Source: Roseiarcus sp963767245
GTDB taxonomy: Bacteria > Pseudomonadota > Alphaproteobacteria > Rhizobiales > Beijerinckiaceae
Assembly (NCBI GenBank): GCA_963767245.1
Contig: CAVYDG010000011.1
Coordinates: 744,001-808,000 of the forward strand
Length of the DNA stretch: 64,000 bases
Reading direction: 5' to 3'
Shown here: positions 35,673 to 43,375 of the stretch, in pieces
How positions within the stretch are numbered: the stretch's first letter is position 1
Layout: every line of letters begins with the position of its first letter
Translations under genes and position numbers: made by a program
Notes under the pieces: model-generated
What the model saw: only the letters and a program-made list of their open reading frames with translations
The model's database searches: none
What the model was told of the DNA's origin: nothing

Positions 35673-35935
35673 CTCGATCGACACCACGCGCCGACCCGGC
35701 CGTCGCAGATCGCCGCCAGAAGCTTCTCAAACCCGGGGCGGCTGACGCCGGAGCCCGAACGGCCGAGATCGTCATCAATGACACTGACGTTGGCCCAGCC
35801 AAGCAGTCGGGCTCGCTCGACCAGTCCATACTGCCGTCGACGGCTCTCGACGTTGTTGTTCACCTGGTCGATCGTCGACTGGCGGACGTAGACAATCGCC
35901 TCCCGGGCGAGATGATCAGCCTCGACCCGGCTCAT
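35673..35935 (-). pseudogene. Large serine recombinase, copy A, N-terminal part
   Basis: This holds the catalytic start, VYVRQSTIDQV with the nucleophile Ser, and DDDLGRSGSGVSRPGFEKLL. One base is missing relative to copy B in GTCGGCGCGGTGGTG, so the frame shifts just before the IS21 junction. With the IS21 insertion this makes two independent lesions in copy A. Confidence 0.82.
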
Positions 35936-36331
35936 GGCGCGCCTCCTTCCGGATCGAAGTCGAGACCTCCTTCATAAGAGCCCTCCGTCAGAAGCGCTCG
36001 CACGCTTTCCACCATCGCTTGGCGGCGTTCCTTTGAGATCGGTCGCTGGCGGGGCCGCTCTTCGAATAGATCCGGTGGTCGGCGGTTCAGACACATGATC
36101 GGCTCCGTCAGTCAGGGGCGAATCCCCATCGTAGGAGCCTAGAACCGCATCCAGATAGGCGCGCAGATCGCGCAGCCGCGCCACGCAAAGCCGCGGAGCC
36201 GAACGGATCTCGCAGCCGGCAGCCGCGGGCCGTAACATCCATTCCGGCGTCAACGTCAACGTGTCGTCAGCGAGACGGATCGTAAGATGCACATCGCCGC
36301 AACGCACCACCCGCCGACCAGTCGACGACAC
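35932..36331 (-). CDS. Two small overlapping genes upstream of recombinase, copy A
   Basis: These are counterparts of the small genes at 55260-55674. The first (about 35972-36331, possibly starting further upstream) encodes a DUF5372-like protein (VVRCGDVHLTIRLADDTLTL, LRDLRAYLDAVLGSYDGD). The second (ATG 36096 to TGA 35932, 54 aa) begins MCLNRRPPDLFEERPRQRP and overlaps the recombinase start. Copy A has a short deletion near its 3' end relative to copy B. Confidence 0.55.
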
Positions 36332-36411
36332 TATCCTGCCGGCCAGCGGATGAAAGGCGTAGTAGATCGTCTCTTCGCTCGCCAGAATCCCGGCGCCATG
36401 TCGCTGTCTCG

Positions 36412-36876
36412 CCCGGCACGGGGAAAACGCATCTCGCCACGGCGATCGGCGTCCAGGCCATCGAGCATCACCGCAAGCGCGTCCGCTTCTTCTCCACCGT
36501 CGAACTCGTCAACGCTCTCGAACAAGAGAAGCTTCAGGGCAAACCCGGCCAGCTCGCGGCGCGGCTCACCCACTCTGATCTCGTCATCCTCGACGAGCTT
36601 GGTTACCTGCCGTTCAGCGCCTCAGGCGGCGCGTTGCTCTTCCATCTGCTGAGCAAGCTCTACGAGCGAACCAGCGTCATCATCACAACCAATCTCAGCT
36701 TCGGCGAGTGGGCAACCGTGTTCGGAGACCCGAAGATGACGACCGCTCTACTCGATCGTCTCACCCACCGCTGTCATATCCTCGAAACCGGAAACGACAG
36801 CTTCCGCTTTAAGAACAGCTCGGCAAAAGCCGCCAAACCCGCAAAGGAGAAATCTCGGAACTTGACGAACGCCTGA
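36412..36876 (+). pseudogene. istB: istB of IS21 element 1, C-terminal part
   Basis: This completes the istB begun at 30898: GTGKTHLATAIGVQAIEHHR (Walker A), HSDLVILDELGYLPFSASGG (Walker B), VIITTNLSFGEWATVFGDPK and a Lys/Ala-rich tail ending SRNLTNA. Together with 30898-31229 it would give a normal IstB of about 265 aa. Confidence 0.87.
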
Positions 36877-36947
36877 CCCCGAAACCATCATCAAGCCGGG
36901 TCAGTTCTCAATGGAAATCCCGGGTCAAATCTCAGCGGAAATCGACA

Positions 36948-37288
36948 CTATCGACCATTCGCGCACCAAGACCAAGAGCCCGCAAACGAATGGCATTCGT
37001 CGAGCGCTTCCACAAGACGGTGCTCGACGAGTTCTATCGTATCGCCTTTCGCAAGAAGATCTATCGATCGATCACCGAACTTCAGGACGATCTCGATTCC
37101 TGGGTTCAAAGCTACAACGAGGAAAGGCCGCATCAAGGGAGATGGTGCTTCGGCAAGACGCCAGCGCAGACCTTCCTTGACGCCACGCCGCTTGCGAAGG
37201 AGAAGATGATCGCTGCCTGATCATACCTGACAGGCAGGACCGACCGATCTCCGGACGCTGACCGTCAGATCAAGTGCCAGCTACTACA
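36948..37288 (+). pseudogene. IS481-type integrase, C-terminal stub
   Basis: After the IS21 right end the sequence encodes DHSRTKTKSPQTNG, then, one base out of frame, VERFHKTVLDEFYRIAFRKK and SYNEERPHQGRWCFGKTPAQ, ending KEKMIAA at 37220. This is the Glu-containing end of an IS481/IS3-type rve domain. The probable IS right end (GACCGTCAGATCAAG...CTACTACA) is near 37288. The N-terminal two thirds are missing, apparently lost at the IS21 junction. Confidence 0.75.
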
Positions 37289-37641
37289 CGACAGCTTCTC
37301 CGTCGCTCTGCGCCGCCATCTCCCCCCGTGCTCGACGAGCGTCCGTACCGTCCGAGCGTCCGACGCCGAGGGTCCCTCCTCGGTGAATTACTGCCCCAGT
37401 CCCCCTATGCCGTTCGTGCGTCCGTCCGTCCGAACGTCCGGGTCTTCGGATGAAATAGCCCCTGTCGGACGTTCGGACGGACGCAGGACATGATGGTGGA
37501 GATGTGGGGCGGCTATCACCGGACGTCGCGTCTGTGGGCCTTCCTCGCCCTTCCGGCGTCTGACGACGGCCCACGAGAAATTCGCAGCTACATCGATGGG
37601 TGGAAGCGGAAGCGGCCGCCGGTGGCACCTTCGCTCGGCGG
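37289..37641. other. Intergenic region with a long perfect hairpin
   Basis: No gene is supported. The notable content is an 18-bp perfect inverted repeat, listed separately. A stretch near 37530-37600 (CTTCCTCGCCCTTCCGGCG...) has a diverged relative at about 47068-47130, suggesting old duplicated or repeated non-coding DNA. Confidence 0.4.
37423..37483. repeat. 18-bp perfect inverted repeat with 25-nt loop
   Basis: CGTCCGTCCGAACGTCCG (37423-37440) is the exact complement of 37466-37483. It lies between the IS481 stub and the DUF1269 gene. It has no T-run, so it is not a standard terminator. It could be a mobile-element end or a protein-binding site. Confidence 0.75.
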
Positions 37642-38196
37642 TCAGCTGGCAGTTGCCGGTGGCGCTGGGTTCGGCTGGGCCTCAGGTGTGACAGGCGCGG
37701 CTACGGGAACATGGGCAGCGAGTGCCGCCCGGAGCGCGTTCTCTTTGGCGTGGTCGAACGAGCTCTGGATCACCGTGCCGCCGCCGCCCTTCAGGTCCTC
37801 GAGAACTTTATCGGTCGTCATCTTGCGGATGAGAAGAAAGAGGCCAGCCGTCCCTGGCTTCAGCGCTTCGTTCGCCTGTTGCTTCATGTCCTGATCGTTG
37901 ATGCCGACGTCGACCAGCGCGCCGCCGAGCGCGCCCCCGGCTGCGCCGACAGCTGCGCCCGCCAACGGCATCAGAAAGAGCCAGCCGACCAGCATGCCCC
38001 AAAAGGCTCCCGCAACTGCGCCACTCGCGGTTGGATGCATGAGCTGGTTGAGCTTGACCCGGCCATTTTGATCGCGCGTCACGACCACCGCGTCGTCGAC
38101 CTCGATCAGATATTGATGCTGCAATGCGAGCACCTTGTCGCGCACCTCCTCGGCCTGCTTCTCGGTGTCGAACGCAATGAACACGAGATCACTCAT
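37642..38196 (-). CDS. DUF1269 family membrane protein
   Basis: This 184-aa protein starts MSDLVFIAFDTEKQAEEVRD. A ferredoxin-like N-terminal domain (about 1-60) is followed by a Gly/Ala-rich hydrophobic stretch (SGAVAGAFWGMLVGWLFLMP, GAAVGAAGGALGGALVD), which looks like one or two glycine-zipper membrane segments. The C-terminal part has LFLLIRKMTTDKVLEDL and a Pro/Ala tail. The family is common in rhizobia; its function is unknown, though it is often linked to stress. It appears intact and monocistronic. Confidence 0.8.
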   Translation of the reverse strand: MSDLVFIAFDTEKQAEEVRDKVLALQHQYLIEVDDAVVVTRDQNGRVKLNQLMHPTASGAVAGAFWGMLVGWLFLMPLAGAAVGAAGGALGGALVDVGINDQDMKQQANEALKPGTAGLFLLIRKMTTDKVLEDLKGGGGTVIQSSFDHAKENALRAALAAHVPVAAPVTPEAQPNPAPPATAS

Positions 38197-38539
38197 TTTC
38201 GATCCTCTCAGCCAACAGGGGTCTCCATTAAAGCTCGCGCAGGTTCACGACAAGCTGATGGCGTCGAATGGCTTCGAGCCGGGGCAAGGGGACAAGAGGC
38301 TCGGATCGAATATGCGAGATGCAGCCGCGGCCAGAATGGCGGCTTTGATGGAGCGCCTTCGGGAGAGGATGGAGGCCGTCCGCGCGACGGGGCCGGGAAG
38401 CCTCGATGCTATCGTCGTCGGACGATCCGAGAGATCCAACTGCTCTCGCGCGCGCACGCGAGAACCACTGACCTTGAAGAACGGAGACAATCGCATCCGG
38501 CCTCGTTCCGCTTCACATTTGCCCCGCCACGGCCACAGT
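38197..38539. other. Intergenic region with a dispersed short repeat
   Basis: No gene is supported. Positions 38440-38472 (CTGCTCTCGCGCGCGCACGC...CCACTGAC) recur with one change at 46155-46187, and a weaker relative lies near 47322-47342. Confidence 0.4.
38440..38472. repeat. Dispersed 33-bp repeat (second copy 46155-46187)
   Basis: The two copies share 32 of 33 bases (CTGCTC then T/C CGCGCGCGCACGCGAGAACC ACTGAC) and are followed by related sequence (CTTGAAGAAC versus ATTCAGGAAC). The core GCGCGCGC contains a short palindrome. Confidence 0.65.
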
Positions 38540-39088
38540 CTAGTCGCGGGCCTTGAGCCCGTATTCGCCGAGCCATTTGTACTGGCCGATCTCGCGCTCG
38601 ATGATCGGCCGAAGGGTGCTGCAGGCGGGCGCGTAGGCGAAGTTCGGGTCGAGGCCGACGACGCACCATTCGACGCCCCAGGTCATTCCGATGATGCCGA
38701 AATCTGACCCGACATTATAGATAACGGTTCGCTCCTTCGAGTCGCTCATCGCGACACGGGCGATGCAAAAGCGGCGAGTGATATAGGCAAGGCCATTGGC
38801 GCGGAAACCGATTTCGCGCACGCGGTCGAAGCCCGAAATTGCAAGCTGCGAATTCCAGAACTCCCGCTGCGTTCGCCCGAACCGGCCGCTGATCGTCGAC
38901 AACACGCCGCCGTCGTCGCAGGTGGGCATGTTGGCGTAAAACGGCGCCCAGCGCGCCTCGGTCGGGACGTCGTATTGATTGAGCTCGGCCGGACCGCCTG
39001 CCGCGCGCGCGAGAGTAGGGAGAAGGAGAACGGCCACCACACCGAAGATCGCTCTATTCAACGCTCGTTTGCTCCCTTCGCCGACCAA
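38540..39088 (-). CDS. Hypothetical secreted protein
   Basis: This 182-aa protein has an N-terminal signal peptide (RAIFGVVAVLLLPTLARA). The mature part has FYANMPTCDDGGVLSTISGR, RFCIARVAMSD, GMTWGVEWCVVGLDPNFAYA and PACSTLRPIIE; four to five Cys suggest disulfides in the periplasm. Similar secreted proteins are frequent in Hyphomicrobiales, but I know no function. It ends close to the dispersed repeat region. The frame is intact. Confidence 0.7.
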   Translation of the reverse strand: MVGEGSKRALNRAIFGVVAVLLLPTLARAAGGPAELNQYDVPTEARWAPFYANMPTCDDGGVLSTISGRFGRTQREFWNSQLAISGFDRVREIGFRANGLAYITRRFCIARVAMSDSKERTVIYNVGSDFGIIGMTWGVEWCVVGLDPNFAYAPACSTLRPIIEREIGQYKWLGEYGLKARD

Positions 39089-39733
39089 AACCCGCCCTTG
39101 TGCGATGCCCGGCGGTCCGACATCTCTGATGGCGAAAGCGGTCGGTTTGCCACCGAAAGAATCTGTTTCGCCAATTCCAAAAATGTCAGGTGCTTTGTCA
39201 CAAAAGCCCCCCCTCGACGGGAAACCGGATTTGGATTGCCCTCAGACAGAGTTATCTTGCGCATCAACGCCCAGCGCAACCGACGTATCGCGATAAGCAT
39301 GCCAGAGGGCTCATGAAGGCGGTCGATCGCATGATCCTCGACCACCTGATTGCCCTGCGCGGCCAGCGACGTCATCATCCGTCTGGCGAAGGGCGAGGAA
39401 TAGGCTGCATCGACGCGGCCGGCTGTGCGCCTCCGCTTCTCCGGCGAGCGCCGCTTCGAATGCGCTTCGGCGAGTTGCTGCCAACGAGAGGGGTACGTTT
39501 CGAGATGCCGAGATCGGCCAGCGTTTGTGCAGCCGCACCATGCGACCGCACAATTGGCGTTCCACGCCGGCGATTGCCGGCGGCGCCCTTCGCTTTCTCC
39601 ATCTCTTTGAGGAGCTGCCCCGCCTTGCGCTGAGCGCGAAGCCGACTCTCACAAGCGCGCTGTTCTTCGCTTTCAACCCTTGCAAAATCGTCCCAGCCCG
39701 CGCAATTTCCATACGGGGCAGGGACACTTCACT
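39089..39733. other. Region with a decayed minus-strand gene
   Basis: No intact gene is visible. Around 39430-39640 on the minus strand the frames read MEKAKGAAGNRRRG, QTLADLGISK and, in another frame, AFEAALAGEAEA. This is the pattern of a plasmid/phage-type protein in which TLADLGISKxQSSRW and FEAALAG occur together. It has at least one frameshift and no clear start, so it is a remnant. Confidence 0.4.
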
Positions 39734-40246
39734 ATGCGCGCGCTCGAATACGTTTATGTCGTCGGCAACGGCCACGCCGTGAAGATCGGCAAATCGACGA
39801 CGCCGGAAGCGCGCATCGCTTCGCTCCACACCGCATCATCGTCCACGCTCGTCACCTACTACGTCGGCGCGACGAACGGCGAAGGCGGTGCGATCGAGCG
39901 CGCAGCGCATTCATTACTTCGTCCGTTTCGCCTCAACAGCGAATGGTTCTCTTCGACGCCTGAGGCGGCCATAGGAGCCGTGCAGGAAGCCGCGCGCAGG
40001 CTCGGCGTGGCGATCATACGCTGCGATGCCATTCGAATTGAAGCGGCCCCCACGGCGATCCATGTTGATCCTGGCGTCATGAGCGGCACGCCCGCAATCA
40101 CGCGCCGCCAACGAGATGCGCCGGTCGTCCACAAGCTCAATCTGAGCGTCCCGCGCGGCTTGATCAGGACCATGCTCTTGGCGTCCGCCGCCGCGGTTGG
40201 AATCATGATCGCGTTCGCGATTCAGTTTCTGATCATCAACGGCTGA
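39734..40246 (+). CDS. GIY-YIG/T5orf172-type nuclease-domain protein with C-terminal membrane anchor
   Basis: This 170-aa protein has an N-terminal domain (residues 4-90: VYVVGNGHAVKIGKS, PEARIASLHTAS, IERAAHSLLRPFRLNSEWF) matching the T5orf172/MUG113 branch of the GIY-YIG superfamily. In that branch V-Y-V, K-I-G, R and the final E are the conserved positions. A C-terminal hydrophobic segment (TMLLASAAAVGIMIAFAIQF) anchors it in the membrane, which is unusual for a nuclease. It starts at ATG 39734; the longer open frame upstream is not supported. Its role is unknown. Confidence 0.7.
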   Translation: MRALEYVYVVGNGHAVKIGKSTTPEARIASLHTASSSTLVTYYVGATNGEGGAIERAAHSLLRPFRLNSEWFSSTPEAAIGAVQEAARRLGVAIIRCDAIRIEAAPTAIHVDPGVMSGTPAITRRQRDAPVVHKLNLSVPRGLIRTMLLASAAAVGIMIAFAIQFLIING

Positions 40247-40313
40247 AAAGAGAGCTTCGACGAGAGGCCAGGCAACTTGGCGGGCGATTTGAGGGCAATC
40301 CGGAGAATGCGCG

Positions 40314-40793
40314 ATGGTCAGGATTAGGCATTTTGCACTCATCGCCGCCTCATGCGTTGCGGCTTCCTTGCCGGTTCGCGCTGACGATCAAAAACCGGCG
40401 CCCGTGCAACCCGCCTTTGCGCCGCGGCTCAACGACATGATGGTCGCCACACAACTCAGGCATTTCAAGCTGTGGTATGCCGGATTGGTGCAAAACTGGC
40501 CGCTGGCCAATTTTGAGTTGACGCAAATCCGGGTCGCGATCGCCGACGTGAAGCGCTTCTACGCGAATAACGACGGATCGAACATGTTGGTGATGACGCA
40601 GGCAGCCGATGACCTTGAGGACGCCATCAAGGCGAAGGTCAGCGCCAAATTTGTCACGGCCTACGCCAAGCTGACAGCCGGATGTAACGCCTGTCATGAG
40701 CAGACCGGCTTCGGCTTCATCAAGATTCGAGAGCCGCGATTGTCGCCGCTCGAGACCTCGCCGTTCACCGATGAGTCGTTCTCGGGCAAGTGA
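40314..40793 (+). CDS. Periplasmic c-type cytochrome-like protein
   Basis: This 159-aa protein has a signal peptide (FALIAASCVAASLPVRA) and a four-helix-like body (MVATQLRHFKLWYAGLVQNW, AADDLEDAIKAKVSAKFVTA). It carries one heme-binding site C-N-A-C-H near residue 127, close to the C-terminus as in cytochrome c'-type folds. Electron transfer or gas binding is possible; the partner is unknown. It begins at ATG 40314 and looks intact. Confidence 0.75.
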   Translation: MVRIRHFALIAASCVAASLPVRADDQKPAPVQPAFAPRLNDMMVATQLRHFKLWYAGLVQNWPLANFELTQIRVAIADVKRFYANNDGSNMLVMTQAADDLEDAIKAKVSAKFVTAYAKLTAGCNACHEQTGFGFIKIREPRLSPLETSPFTDESFSGK

Positions 40794-41038
40794 CTTTGCC
40801 TGTCGATTCGCGGCGAATCGACGTCCATTTCCTGCGACGCTGGCTACCGCCGGGAAAACACTGGAGCAGTGCGGGACAGGCGCTCGAGTTCACTCAGCAA
40901 CGACGTTATCGCAATCGCACACGAAAGGCGTCTGGGTTTACGCACTCAATCAAGTTTCGCGTTTCATCTTTAGATAGGCCGCGACCGCCGCGTCTTTCGA
41001 CCTCGCGTGCAACCATCAGAGAGATTACAGGGGAGGAC
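40794..41038. other. Intergenic region before tiny ORF
   Basis: I see no gene here. It probably contains the promoter of the 17-codon ORF at 41039. Confidence 0.35.
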
Positions 41039-41092
41039 ATGGCTTCGGCCAGCTTGAAACGCGCCAGTCTTAGGTGCTACGGCGCACCGTGA
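41039..41092 (+). CDS. Possible 17-residue peptide gene
   Basis: The tiny frame encodes MASASLKRASLRCYGAP. It is preceded by an excellent ribosome-binding site (GGGGAGGAC, 41030-41038) and followed within 13 bases by a strong 14-bp hairpin, so together they look like a small transcription unit. It has a single Cys near the end and an Arg/Lys-rich middle. It might be a regulatory leader, a toxin-like peptide or a modified-peptide precursor; no maturation gene is adjacent. The reading could also be chance. Confidence 0.35.
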   Translation: MASASLKRASLRCYGAP

Positions 41093-41104
41093 CCTGTGCG
41101 CGCC

Positions 41105-41148
41105 ACGACGGACCGCCCCCGACATCCCCCGTCCGGGCGGTCCGTCGT
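41105..41148 (+). terminator. Strong 14-bp hairpin, possible terminator
   Basis: ACGACGGACCGCCC (41105-41118) pairs perfectly with 41135-41148 around a 16-nt loop. There is no T-run on the plus strand, so termination would be factor-assisted. It lies between the tiny ORF and the convergent GYD gene and could serve both. Confidence 0.5.
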
Positions 41149-41233
41149 TCGTGACAGTCGCCGTGTTGGGACCTCAGTCCGCTCACCCTCGCCAGCCGCA
41201 GGGCCACGTCGCTGTAGCGGGCGATGAGTGTCG

Positions 41234-41527
41234 CTAGTCGACCTTAGCCAGTAACTTTTCCATCTCGGCGGCGGTGAAGCCGCGCATGGTCTCGCTGCGA
41301 ACGTTGCCAAGTTCATCCGCGCTCAAGATGAAGGCCGAAGCCGTTTCGTCGTCGGGGGCCTCGACAATCGTTACGATGTCGTGCGCGCCTTGGGTCCAGA
41401 TGATCTCCTTGACGGTCGCGCCGTGCTTCTTGGCTCGCTTCCTGTAGGCCTCCGACCGTTTGACCGTATCCTTGACGTGGAGAATTCCTTTCTCGGTGAA
41501 ACGGAGAAGCGTGACGTAGATCGGCAT
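41234..41527 (-). CDS. GYD domain protein
   Basis: This 97-aa protein, MPIYVTLLRFTEKGILHVKD to AEMEKLLAKVD, has the ferredoxin-like GYD fold with KEIIWTQGAHDIVTIVEAPD at the position of the family's signature (here GAHDIV instead of G-x-Y-D). Such proteins are small cytoplasmic homo-oligomers of unknown function, common in rhizobia. ATG 41527 has GGAAAA upstream. It is intact. Confidence 0.8.
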   Translation of the reverse strand: MPIYVTLLRFTEKGILHVKDTVKRSEAYRKRAKKHGATVKEIIWTQGAHDIVTIVEAPDDETASAFILSADELGNVRSETMRGFTAAEMEKLLAKVD

Positions 41528-41731
41528 GGGCGTTTTCCTTCCCGTTGGCGCGCCTCATCTTGAGGCTTCCGATACTAACACGGATCCAGATCTGCTACGC
41601 ATGACGCCGCGGCTGCCGGCCGGTCAGCCCTTGCCAGACGCAGGATCACGTCGTTTCGCTCTCGCGTCGCCCCTGCGCGCCGAAGGAACCTCCGGCCGCC
41701 CGCGGGCATAGTGGGCGAGAGAGGGGACCCG

Positions 41732-41914
41732 ATGGAACGCAATGAATACCTCATATTTATCGCGACTTTGGAACAGACACGGATGTCGATCAGCGCGGTC
41801 TTGGACGATCTTTCCGATCGTCCGGACACAGCTTCTCGTCTGAAGCAAGCAGTCGTCGATCTTGAGAACGCTATCCAAGCGTATCGGGACAAACTCAAGG
41901 CCCGGCGAGCCTGA
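41732..41914 (+). CDS. Small hypothetical helical protein
   Basis: This 60-aa protein starts at ATG 41732 (MERNEYLIFIATLEQTRMSI) with GAGAGGG upstream. It is predicted to be two helices (LDDLSDRPDTASRLKQAVVD, LENAIQAYRDKLKARRA). There is no signal peptide. I do not recognise a family. Confidence 0.5.
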   Translation: MERNEYLIFIATLEQTRMSISAVLDDLSDRPDTASRLKQAVVDLENAIQAYRDKLKARRA

Positions 41915-42137
41915 AGGCGAGAAGCGCCGTCCGCGTCGAGCGCGCGGGTGCTGGGGGCGAGGCGTGGATCAGCAGCCCATGTCTGTCGGCCCTACCCATG
42001 AGGCGCAGAGATTGCAAAGAGCGAGCCGAAATGTTGCAATCCCCGATTGGCGTCGTGTTCAAGGACATGCGCGCCGAAATGGGCGTCAACGTGAAGTGAG
42101 GGCGTATGCGCGCGCCGTGCCGGGGAGGACATTCGAC

Positions 42138-42506
42138 ATGAAGCTATTGACCTGCGCCGCCGCGCTCTGCGTGACGTTGCTGATGACGCATTCCACTTTC
42201 GCCGCCTCGGCGCTCGCCAAGGTCTGCGCGGCGGACATCAAGGCCCAATGCGCCGACGTTAAGCCGGGCGGCGGCAAGCTGAAGGACTGCGTCAAAGCGC
42301 ATTTTTCCGACTTATCGGAGGACTGTCAGGTGGCGATCATCCGCGCGGCGGCGGTCGGCAGAGCCTGCAAGCCTGACGTCAAGCAGTTCTGCGCCGACGT
42401 CAAACCCAGCAAGGGGGCGATTGCGGACTGCATGAAGTCGCATGCGGCCGACATAAGCGACGGCTGCAAGGAAGCATTGGCGAAGGCTGAGGCAGGCAAC
42501 AAGTAG
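42138..42506 (+). CDS. Secreted cysteine-rich repeat protein
   Basis: This 122-aa protein has a signal peptide (LLTCAAALCVTLLMTHSTFA). The mature part is two tandem units of about 38 residues (VCAADIKAQCADVKPGGGKL...DC and ACKPDVKQFCADVKPSKGAI...GC), each with four Cys in the pattern of the GLG1-type cysteine-rich repeat. It is periplasmic or secreted, with disulfides; function unknown. I start at ATG 42138; the open frame further upstream is not part of it. Confidence 0.75.
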   Translation: MKLLTCAAALCVTLLMTHSTFAASALAKVCAADIKAQCADVKPGGGKLKDCVKAHFSDLSEDCQVAIIRAAAVGRACKPDVKQFCADVKPSKGAIADCMKSHAADISDGCKEALAKAEAGNK

Positions 42507-42670
42507 CGCGGGCGTCGCCCCCACGGCCGGTCTGCGGTGGCGTCGCGCGATCGATGAGATCGGAGCAATCGTCTCGCTCAGCCCCGGCGCAGTCTGCCGG
42601 GGTGAGCTGATTTGGCCTGCTCTGGCAAGGCGGCGCGTGATGATGGCCGGCCTAAGGGCAAGTCAGGCCG

Positions 42671-42952
42671 ATGGCGAACCTGAAACAACGGATCAAAAGC
42701 ATCGTAAGGTGCAGGTGGCTCAATACGCTTGGCCTCGCGCTCGGGATGGCGGGCGTCGTGATCATATTCATCTGGGGGCCGCCGCAGCCGGACCTCGATC
42801 CGCAAGGCAAGCTGCTTTTTGAAGGACCGCCCGATAAGACCGTGGAGCGGCAAAGGAACCAGTACGAGATCATGTCCCGCGTCGGGCTGGGACTTATTGG
42901 CGTAGGCTTCCTTGCTCAATTTATCGGGACATGGCCTCCACGACGCGGCTAA
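42671..42952 (+). CDS. Small membrane protein, hypothetical
   Basis: This 93-aa protein has a basic N-terminus, a first membrane segment (LGLALGMAGVVIIFIWG), a charged loop with PPQPDLDPQGKLLFEGPPDK and a second membrane segment (VGLGLIGVGFLAQFIG). ATG 42671 has AAGGGCAAG upstream. There is no recognised family. Confidence 0.55.
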   Translation: MANLKQRIKSIVRCRWLNTLGLALGMAGVVIIFIWGPPQPDLDPQGKLLFEGPPDKTVERQRNQYEIMSRVGLGLIGVGFLAQFIGTWPPRRG

Positions 42953-43104
42953 GCGGCCCCACACGCCCGCATGTGGACGCGGAGACATACCGCCGGTCAG
43001 GCAAGGAGCATTAGGCACGCGGTCGGACGGGCCAAAGCCCCTTTTAAATCCCGAAGAGCGTTCGACGGCGGCGGCGACGAACTCAAGGGCGGGAGGAACG
43101 GTAG

Positions 43105-43375
43105 ATGGAAAATTGTCTGATCTGCAATTTGGGGGCTGAGGTAAGAACGGTTAGCGACGAAAATAGTAACGCAGTATATCTGATTGACTGTTCTAGATGC
43201 AGCAGTTACTTTATGTATCCGTTTGCTAGTGATGCTGTTGAAAAAGCGTGGGAGTTAGATAGATATGGAATAGATTATTACCTTTCTTTGGACGAGGACG
43301 GAGTAAAACCTAATTCGCCGACTGCACTTTTTGTCGAAGTGGCCAAGAAAGCCGCCGGTGGGAAGGGCACGAATG
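43105..43375 (+). pseudogene. Zinc-ribbon/TIR-like protein, N-terminal part, split by IS1595
   Basis: The AT-rich gene begins MENCLICNLGAEVRTV; C4, C7, C29 and C32 (CLIC...CSRC) form a probable zinc ribbon. It runs in frame to GGKGTN, where an IS1595 element enters with an 8-bp duplication CACGAATG. The remainder is at 44591-45408, and the joined length (271 + 818 bp) is exactly 363 codons. Low GC and different codon use mark it as acquired DNA. Confidence 0.8.

Larger units (their letters stand above)
31230..36411 (-). mobile_element. Serine-recombinase element, copy A (carries an IS21)
   Basis: The element lies between CC at 31228-31229 and CC at 36412-36413. Its ends are CGAGCCCGAGTTCATAATG at the left and, read inward from the right, CGAGACAGCGACATGGCGCC. 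Removing it restores istB as GGCGGC-CC-CGGCACGGGG, encoding GGPGTG. It contains a large serine recombinase and two small upstream genes, interrupted by IS21 element 2. Without that it is about 2.6 kb, the same size as copy B at 55180-57768. Confidence 0.85.
28324..36947 (+). mobile_element. IS21-family element 1, host of nested insertions
   Basis: The left end reads TGTTGATTTCCACTGAGAG and the right end, on the opposite strand, TGTCGATTTCCGCTGAGAT. Both ends carry a second internal copy of the motif ending GAGAACTGACCC, the multiple-repeat pattern of IS21 termini. The istA and istB genes are interrupted by an IS5 element (29692-30627) and a serine-recombinase element (31230-36411). Without these the element is about 2.5 kb, normal for IS21. 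The flanking bases do not form an obvious duplication. Confidence 0.88.
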
